Shown: positions 45,501 to 54,500 of the stretch, piece by piece
Position numbering within the stretch: the first letter of the stretch is position 1
Layout of the letters: the number at the start of each line of letters is the position of its first letter
NCBI RefSeq assembly: GCF_051106095.1
Contig: NC_135787.1
Span: forward strand, 158,108,001 to 158,172,000
DNA: 64,000 bases
Reading direction: 5' to 3'
From: Pogona vitticeps
Taxonomy: Eukaryota; Chordata; Lepidosauria; Squamata; Agamidae
Notes under the pieces: model-generated
Database searches by the model: none
The model's input: the letters and a program-made list of their open reading frames with translations, nothing else
Told to the model about the DNA's origin: nothing
Made by a program: the position numbers and the translations under genes

Positions 45501-48500
45501 GTTACTCACTGCAGATTTTCACCAGATGATAAATATGTGGCTAGCTGTTCAGCAGATGGAACTTTAAAGGTATTGTTTGAGATTCTGAATTGAAGTATCT
45601 AAAGACATTTGATTTTGTAGCATTCTGTCGTGTAATTTCAAAGCTTTTCAAAGCAAAGGTTATAATCCTGTACTGTGCCTCTGGTTTCTTTTTTGCACAG
45701 TGAAGCATGTTCCCACTTAACATTGCAAACAATTTTCTTTCTTCACAATGTACAGTCGTGTAGTCATCAGCATAGCTCTGCTACGTATGTTTGACATTTG
45801 TCACCTGCCAGGTTAGGCTAACAGATAAACCTTCTCCAGGACTGCAGTCTAGTCTAACACGCGTGGCTATCCATGTAGAACTCCAGAACGCTTTTCTCCT
45901 GTGTGTCCTGCTTTGTATTACTCTAAGACTTATTAACACAACGAATATCTCTAAGCTGAGATGAATTATTAGGCTTTGTGATGCTCAAAGACATTAGAAG
46001 TCATCCTCTTTAATTAAATACTGTAGAACAGAGCCTTGGTGTCCTGTTATAAGGGTTGAAAAAGTTGAAAAGTATAAATGCCATCATTATTTGTAAATAT
46101 TTCAGGTACGTAAAAAGACAAAATCATTATTGGCAATAAAGAAAAGTAACATGTTTTGGTAACATAGTTTTAATATCTGTATCTGAAAGCTAGTGTGCTG
46201 ATATTTTCTTCCACTTGTATGGAAACAAGAAGCAGAACTTCAGGATGAGATTTTGTAGATGGGGCAGACTTGATGATTTTAAGAACCGGATACTTTGGTT
46301 ACTATTCTTCCCAGTGGAAGGAGATGAAAGCACAACACTTCAGAACACAGTTACAGGAAAACAGTCTGTCCTTCTACCTAGATGCTCTAGGATGCTTGAG
46401 AGGAATTCCAAAGTATCATTACACAAAATTACATTATACCCTCCAAAGCCACCTTGTCTTTAACCAGCTGTCTTCCTTGTGCCTATCATAATGATCATTG
46501 CTTTATTGATATGGGGATGGGAAGAGAACTTCTATGACATGTCGTATTTTTTCTGCAGCCTGTGTTTGAGCTTATAGGTGGGTTTGAACATGTTTATAAG
46601 AAAACCTTTCCCTACTGATAACCATTAGTTAGGCGCAGACAAAAATGATTTATTGAAATAAATGAAAGTGTTCTTCAACAGGCAAAATTTTAAAGATAAA
46701 TCAGACCGGATAAGCTAGAAAGGAAATCAGCTGGCATGAACTTGGTTGCTTGATTTAAATGTGTTGCAAGTTTCCAGTGTGCTAAAACAGATGTTTGGCT
46801 GTGATGTCTATAGGTCATTGGAGAGACTGTTTGCTGCTATATTTGACTATGCACAAATATCTATACAAAGCAAAATTTTCTAAATTATTGGTTAGCATTA
46901 ATTTTGTTTTCCACTACATTCATTTTTAAAGGCTTAATTTTCTTTGTTTGTTTCTAAAGCTTTGGCATGTACAGTCAGCAAACGAACTAAAAACTATTGA
47001 CATAGGTGACTTCTTCAGAAATGTGGAAGATTATCAGACTGATGGAGAATTGTTAGTAAAGTGTTGTTCCTGGTCATCTAATGGTGCCATAATTGTGGCG
47101 GCAGCCAAAAATAAGCTTTTTGTAAGTATTTAATGATATATTATTGGTGAGTTCTTCCATTTGAGTCTCCTTATTTTCAATTTATGCTTGCAGTTCCTGT
47201 TTATCTAATCTTTTTTTTTAATTTATGAAAGAGTCTTGGCTTTGTTGTCTGACCATTGAGATTTGACTCTCCTTAGAAATTAATGTTACATGTTTTTTAC
47301 TTGGGTGAAAGACAGGTGAACGACTTGTAGAACATTTGCTTTTGTTTTGATTGGTCATTAGGACTCAAATACAGAATTCCATTGATATCTGATTTTACAG
47401 ACAATAAGATAGCTTTAGTCCTTTATCACCAACACTGATGCTTTCAGGTCTAATTAGGGGCTACTACAATGTATGCTGTTTACCCTTTGTCTCCTTTTCC
47501 TCATCTTCTTCCAGTTCTCTTACTATCTCTCCTTCTTTATCCATTTTTGCTGAATGATAATCACATTGTTGCAGTATTTTTCCTATTGTAGTACTACATT
47601 ACAGCTCTAGTTTTGTTCATTACTACCTGTCCCCTTCTCTGCCACCAGTTTGATTCCAGCCAGTTTTAGAAATCCATGTCCATGTTCTTCCCCATGTTAC
47701 ACATTGTACCAGCGTGCTAATTGTGCTTCATGCTAAGGATTCTTAATTAGAGTTTGAGGCTGATTAGCAAATGTTGGGTAATTTCAACAAGAATTCCAGA
47801 GTCTTAAAGCTATGAAAAAAGCTGCAGGCACAAATGCTTAATATATATATAAAGACTAAGCTTAAATTGTAGACAATATACTTAAGTCATGGTTGAAAAA
47901 GTTTCAAAATACAGGAGCATAAAAGTACCATAGAAAATACCAAGGAGAATGATATAATTACATTTTTAAAATATATGGCCTTAAGAGGCACAGTCGGGGA
48001 GTACAAAAATGCAGAGAGTAGAATGATAAAGGTGGCATTTCCAAAAAGTTTAGCTTTAACCATTATAGCCGTTAGCATATGTAAACATCAAAGTCTTTTT
48101 CCTTGCCTCCCGTGGGACAGCCTCTGTTTGTGTCATTGTGTTCTCTATAGCTTAGGTTTGCTTTGCACAATCTCCTCTAATAAATTGGATACACATCTTC
48201 TTAGGGTCCTGGGCCAGGACTACACAGCCAGTCTGGGGCATCTGTGCCAGCTTCCTCACAACTTTGGTTAAAATCTTGTTGCTTAGCGTAGCAAATCACA
48301 AGTAGAGTAGGCTCATTGAACCAGTGGGGAGATTTGATGAGTAACCCAGCAAGGGTGGAGGCAAAATTGTTCCAGTTGCAGAGGTTGCTACTAGTGAGAA
48401 GAGGGGAAGAAAGAGACTCTTTCCCCAAACCACACATATACAAACACACTGCCACTCTGCACACTAAAAATAGATTTAAGGCTAACAGAAGTGTTTGGCA

Positions 48501-51500
48501 TATGCATTTAGAGTATTTTGGATCTGTGTTTCTGTTGCTTCTTCTTGTTATCACTGCCTGTTCTGGGACTATGTTATCCAAAGCAGTCAGTCAGATGTCA
48601 TTTTAACCTGCAATTCTGTTTATTACATATATATGCATGCAGAATTGTTTAGAATTCTGGGTTGTTTTGGATGAGGCCTTGCCACTAGTGGTCAGCAGGA
48701 GCAGCTGTGCAATGCAGAGACCCATTTCATGGTTTAATTAACCTGGCATCCAAACCGAACATTCTGGCTTGTCTCTTTTTTCCAAAAAAGTTATTTCGCT
48801 GGTTTGTCATTACATGGAAACATGTAATGTATGTATGCTGACAAAAATTAAGTTGGATTTAGGAAAATAAAACAATATTGTTTGAAAGATTCCAGCAGTC
48901 TTTCACAAAGCTCCATGCCTATATGAATCTTATATTAGAAACTGTCAGTAACCTTATGAAATAATTAAAATTATAAACAGTGTCCTGAAGATTTTACATT
49001 TAAATTCTTAAACTGGGTTGGGAATAGAATTGGTGTGATAGTAATAATAATACATCTTTTTCAAGCTTTGACAATTCAGCATTTTTAATTTTAGTTTGCA
49101 GAAATAGTATACTTCTCAGGATTGTCTGTAGAACTCAGAAATGTTTTTCTTTTTAACAAACATTAAATCTTTTAAGTAGTTATTAAATAACATTATTATA
49201 TTAATGGTTTAAAATAGAGAAATAGTTAAGATAATTTCATATTAGTAAAATAGTTAATTTATACAGAATGTTTAAAAGGTTATAGTAGAGAGTTTTTAAA
49301 ATTCTTTTGTGTATAACAGCCTAATGGAGAAGCTCTTTTTGGCTGTTGGACAATTCTATTCATAGTACATAAACCTAATGTTATATCTGGGCCATCTTCA
49401 ATTACTGACATTCAGTATATGATGTTGAAACAAATACTGTAGTGTCAAAATCCATGTAAGAATATCTGAATGTTCTCACAGGGCCCCTAATTTACATATT
49501 TCTGGAGAGACTCAGATTTGTGTCTAATGTAAAAATTTGTGTCCATTATAAAAACCTTCTATTTCATATATTTATTTATTTGATTTATATCCCGCCCATC
49601 TGGTATATTCTACCACTCTGGTCGGCTTCCAACAAAACACATATACATTGAATGACACAAAAGCATTATAACATAATCAATAACAGAAGCAGGGCAAAAT
49701 ACTGTATATATATTAAAAATAATAATGGATAGCAAGAAATAGATTTCTTCTATATAAAATCTTGGTTCTTTCTATATAAAATCTTGATTTTATTATAACA
49801 TACAACTTCAGTTTAAACAGCATAAAACTTATGATTAGTAATTTTAAAAGATTTAAAAAACTATTTCCCTTTAGTAAAAGGCTATTTTCTTAGCAAAAAG
49901 CTATCAGATAAACTCATTCAGTCATTTAAAAAATTCTATTGCAACCCTCGGAGGGTCGGGGAGGGGGAGTTGCTATAGTCTATAGGAGTTCTATCTCCTT
50001 GACCAGGCTTCCTATCCCTTTGAGAGGAGGTCTCGAGGGCCTGTATTGTGTGTTGGGCTCGCAAGACAAGTTAGGGATTCTGTTGGTGTACCGCCCACCC
50101 TGCTGCGTACCAACAATCTCCCTGCCTGAGCTGACAGAGGTAGTCTTGGACCTGGTGTTGAGGACTCCCAGGCTGTTGGTGCTGGGGGACCTCAACATTC
50201 ATGCCGAGGCTCCCTTGACTGGGGCGGCTCAGGACTTCATGGCCACCATGACAACCATGGGGCTGTCTCAGTGTGTCATCAGCCCAACTCATGAGAAGGG
50301 CCATACCTTGGACCTGGTTTTCTCAACGGGACTGGAAGATGGTGGTTTGGATGTGGAGGGGTTGGTTGTGACCCCATTGCCATGGTCAGACCACTTCCTG
50401 GTCAAGTTTAGTCTATTAGCTTCTTCTTCCCTCTGCAAGGGTGGGGGATCTATTAAGATGATCCGCCCTCGGAGACTAATGGATCCAGATGGATTCCTGA
50501 ATGCTCTGGGGGATTATCCGTCTGATATGGTCGGCGCTCCTGTCGAAGCTCAGGTCACCCTATGGAATAAAGAGATGACCCGGGCTGTTGACACGATTGC
50601 GCCTAAGCGCCCTCTCCCTGCTCGCCAAGCCCAGACAGCCCCTTGGTATGCTTCTGAACTGCGGGCGATGAAGCGAGAGGGGAGATGGCTGGAGCACAGG
50701 AGGAGGAAATCCCGCTGGGAGTCCGACCGAACACGACTTAGAGCCCATTATCGGGCCTATTTCGTGGCAATACGGCTGGCGAAACGGCAATATTTCTCCA
50801 GCCGTATTGCTTCCTCAGAATGTCGTCCAGCCGAGCTGTTTCGGGTGGTCCAGGATCTTCTTCAACCGGGAAATCCGGTGGAGGTCCTGGACTGCTCATC
50901 AGCTCGCTGTGATGAGTCTGCCATCCATTTTGAGGAAAAAATCGCTCAGATTCACAGTGGGTTGGACTCCACAGTTACTGCAGAATCAGAGGATGTGTCC
51001 AGCACACCGTGCTTTGGTCAGGTATTAATGGATGAGTTTCAGTTGTTGAGACCTGAGGATGTGGACAGGGTGCTTGGATCTGTCCGTTCTACCACAACTC
51101 CGCTCGCCCCTTGCCCATCCTGGCTAATTAGAAGATCAGCCAGGGGGGTTCGCACCTGGGTCCAGGAAGCCGTGAACGCCTCTTTGAGAGAGGGAGTGGT
51201 CCCTACCACCTTGAAAGAGGCAGTAATTCGACCACTTCTTAAAAAGCCAAACCTGGACCCAAGGCTGGTGGCTAACTACCGACCAGTAGCGAACCTCCCT
51301 TATTTGGGCAAAGTGTTGGAGCGGGTTGTGGCTGGGCAACTCCAGGCGCTGCTGGATGAAACGGATTTTCTGGATCCATTTCAATCGTGTTTCAGGCCGG
51401 GTTTTGGTACAGAGACTGCCTTGGTCGCCCTGTATGATGACCTTTGCCGGGAGAGAGACATGGGGAGTGTGACCCTGTTGATACTCCTGGACCTCTCAGT

Positions 51501-54500
51501 GGCTTTCGACACCATCGACCATGGTGTCCTTCTGGATAGGCTGGCTGGGTTGGGAGTTGGGGGCACTGTTTTACAGTGGTTCCGCTCCTTCCTGGCTGAC
51601 CGTGTCCAGAGGGTGGTGCTGGGGGACAGTTGCTCTGCCCCATGGCATTCATGTCATGGGGTTCCTCAGGGCTCGATACTGTCCCCCATGCTGTTTAACA
51701 TCTACATGAAACAGCTGGGAGAGGTCATCAGGAGGTTTGGGCTGAGGAGTCAGCAGTATGCAGACGACACTCAGCTCTACCTCTCGTTTTCCACCAATCC
51801 AGGTGAGGCGGTTTCTGTGCTGAACTCGTGTCTGGACCTGATAATGGACTGGATGAGGGTCAATAAATTGAACCTCAATCCAGACAAGATGGAAGTGTTG
51901 TTAGTGGGTGCTTCGCCAGACAGGCTGGAGGGCCATTTCCAGGCCATTGCACTCACCCTAAGGGACAGGGTCCGCAGCTTGGGGGTGCTCCTGGACCCCA
52001 GTCTAACACTGGAAGCCCAGGGGGACTCGGTGGCCAGGGGCGCCTTCCTCCAGCTGCGGAAACTATACCAGCTACGGCCCTACCTGGACGAGCGGAGTCT
52101 CAAGACAGTTACACATGCACTGGTAACATCCCGTATAGATTACTGCAATGCGCTTTACGTGGGGCTGCCTTTGAAGACAGTCCGGCGACTGCAACTTGTC
52201 CAAAATCGAGTGGCGCGGCTGGTGAGTGGTGTGGCCACCAGGGAACATATCAAGCCGATTCTGTATAAGTTACATTGGCTGCCAGTTGCTGCCCAGACCC
52301 AATTCAAAGTGCTTGTTTTGACATATAAAGCCCTAAACGGCTTGGGCCCTGGATACCTGAAGGACCGCCTCCTTCCATATGAGCCTACCCGGCAGTTAAG
52401 ATCTATCCAGGGGGCCCTTTTGAAAGAGCCGTCCCTCAAGGAGGTAAGAGGGACGGCTTGTAGACAAAGGGCCTTTTCGGCAGCTGCCCCCAGACTATGG
52501 AATGCCCTCCCGACTGAGATTCGTCTGCCGCTGACACTGATGATATTTCGGCGCCAGGTCAAAACCTTCCTGTTCCAGAAGGCTTTTAACTGAAATAATA
52601 TTAGCTGTGGGTCTGATGGCAATTTTATATATATATTAATTGTATTTTAATTGTTACATATCTTTATTGTATTTTAAATGCTGTAAGCCGCCCAGAGACC
52701 TGTGGGTAGTGTGGGCGGCATATAAATTAAATAAATAAAATAAATAAATAAATAAATATTACTTATAAAAACAAGCTGAGCACACCATAAGCATAGTAAA
52801 TAATTCACATTGCATTAGATAATTCCCACCCACTTTCCAGCAGAGATTTCTCCCCGGTTTGGAAAAAAAAGGTGTCTGTATCCTTTGGGATATGTTCTGA
52901 ACGTGATAAAAATCTCTTTTTTTATACTTTAGATGTTTTGGATTAATCAAAACATTCTAATATAGAACTTTGGCTTTCCTGTGTGGAAATGATGTTCTTG
53001 AGTAGTGATCTGCTAGGTTAGCGCTCAGCTAGGCCAGCTGAACTGTAAGCTAGCCCCCACTTTTGGAGCGCCTAAGTGATGTAATTACCCTAGTACCATA
53101 TTTGGACAGTACAATAACTTTTGTATGTCAATTACACGCTTTTACATTTTCCATGTTCCCTATTTAAATCTCTTAATATTTTTTTCCTTCTGTATATCTT
53201 TTCTAAAACCATATACAGTACTTGACAATGGTGAGTACAGCCTATATCTAATGTCATCCTAGCTTCTGTACACTAGTGTAACAGGATATTTTCCCCTTCT
53301 CCTCCGTCCTGCAGCCCTTTGCACGACTGAATACCCACATTTCATAGCCACTCAGGTTTTGGGGAGGGTGGATAAAAATTAATATTTTTTTAGATCAGTT
53401 TAAATCATGATTCAAATTGTGATTTAAATTAAAAATAATCTTTCATTTGAATAATCAGAAACTTGATTTAAAAAAATAGTGATTTAAATCAAATCCACCC
53501 TGGTTTTGAGGCATTCTGCCTGATGCCTAGATATATATGTATTTGTCAGTTATCACTGTTAGTGTTAAGAGAGTCTTATATACAATTTTATAATTAATTT
53601 TTTAAGTAGCTGTTTAATATGAACATAATCATTGTATCAAAATGGCTATTATGTTTACAGATTTTTGACGTTAAGTCCAGTGATTTGTTGGCAAATATCG
53701 TTATAAGTCACCACAATACTATTCAGTATTGTGACTTTTGTCCAAATAGTCAGATGGTAGCAGTTGCTCTGTCACATTATTCTGTTGAGGTAAGTAACTA
53801 TATTAATGAAAATACACATAATTACCTTTTCCCTTGATTTTTCTCGTTGCATTGTTAGATAGGTTTGCAAAGGGTAGACATAATTTAATAAAATTATAAA
53901 ATGTACTTAGAACAATAGATTGTGCAGCACTGTTTACTGGTAGAATATGCATTCTGTGTATTCTAGATTTTTATTGACAGTTCTACTAGCATCGTTTTTT
54001 TCAAAAGGAATAACAGTCTATATTCTATACCATCCAACAATCCCACCAAAACAACCTATAGACTGTGCACAGCAAGAGAGTTCAGCATTTCTAAATCATT
54101 CCATGCCATGAAAAAACATCTTAGAGGAATCTTTTCCAATGTAAACCCTTTCAAAATAACTAGCTGTTTTGTCATTGTGGGAATAGAATGCAATGGTAGA
54201 CAGAAGTGTCCAGAATAGCTGTCATAGTAGAAATAATTAGGTCTTCAAATTTTTCTCTTTGCTTTAGATATGGGATATTGATTCCTTGTCCAAAGTAGCT
54301 GACTGCCGAGGGCATATGAGCTGGGTGCATTCTGTGTCATTTTCTTTTGATGGATCTTTATTTCTGACTTCATCTGATGACCAGACAATAAGGGTAAGTT
54401 CATTATTTCTTCTTTGTGGCCCCTGTGAATCGACAGAAATGGGTTTTACTGCGCCTGCACAGGACTCCTCAGAATATTCTAGAGCTTAAAAAAATGTGAA

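Noticed and set aside
49980-52622. Minus-strand frames of 60-155 codons over the LINE
   Set aside because: Antisense shadows of the 884-codon L2-group RT frame.
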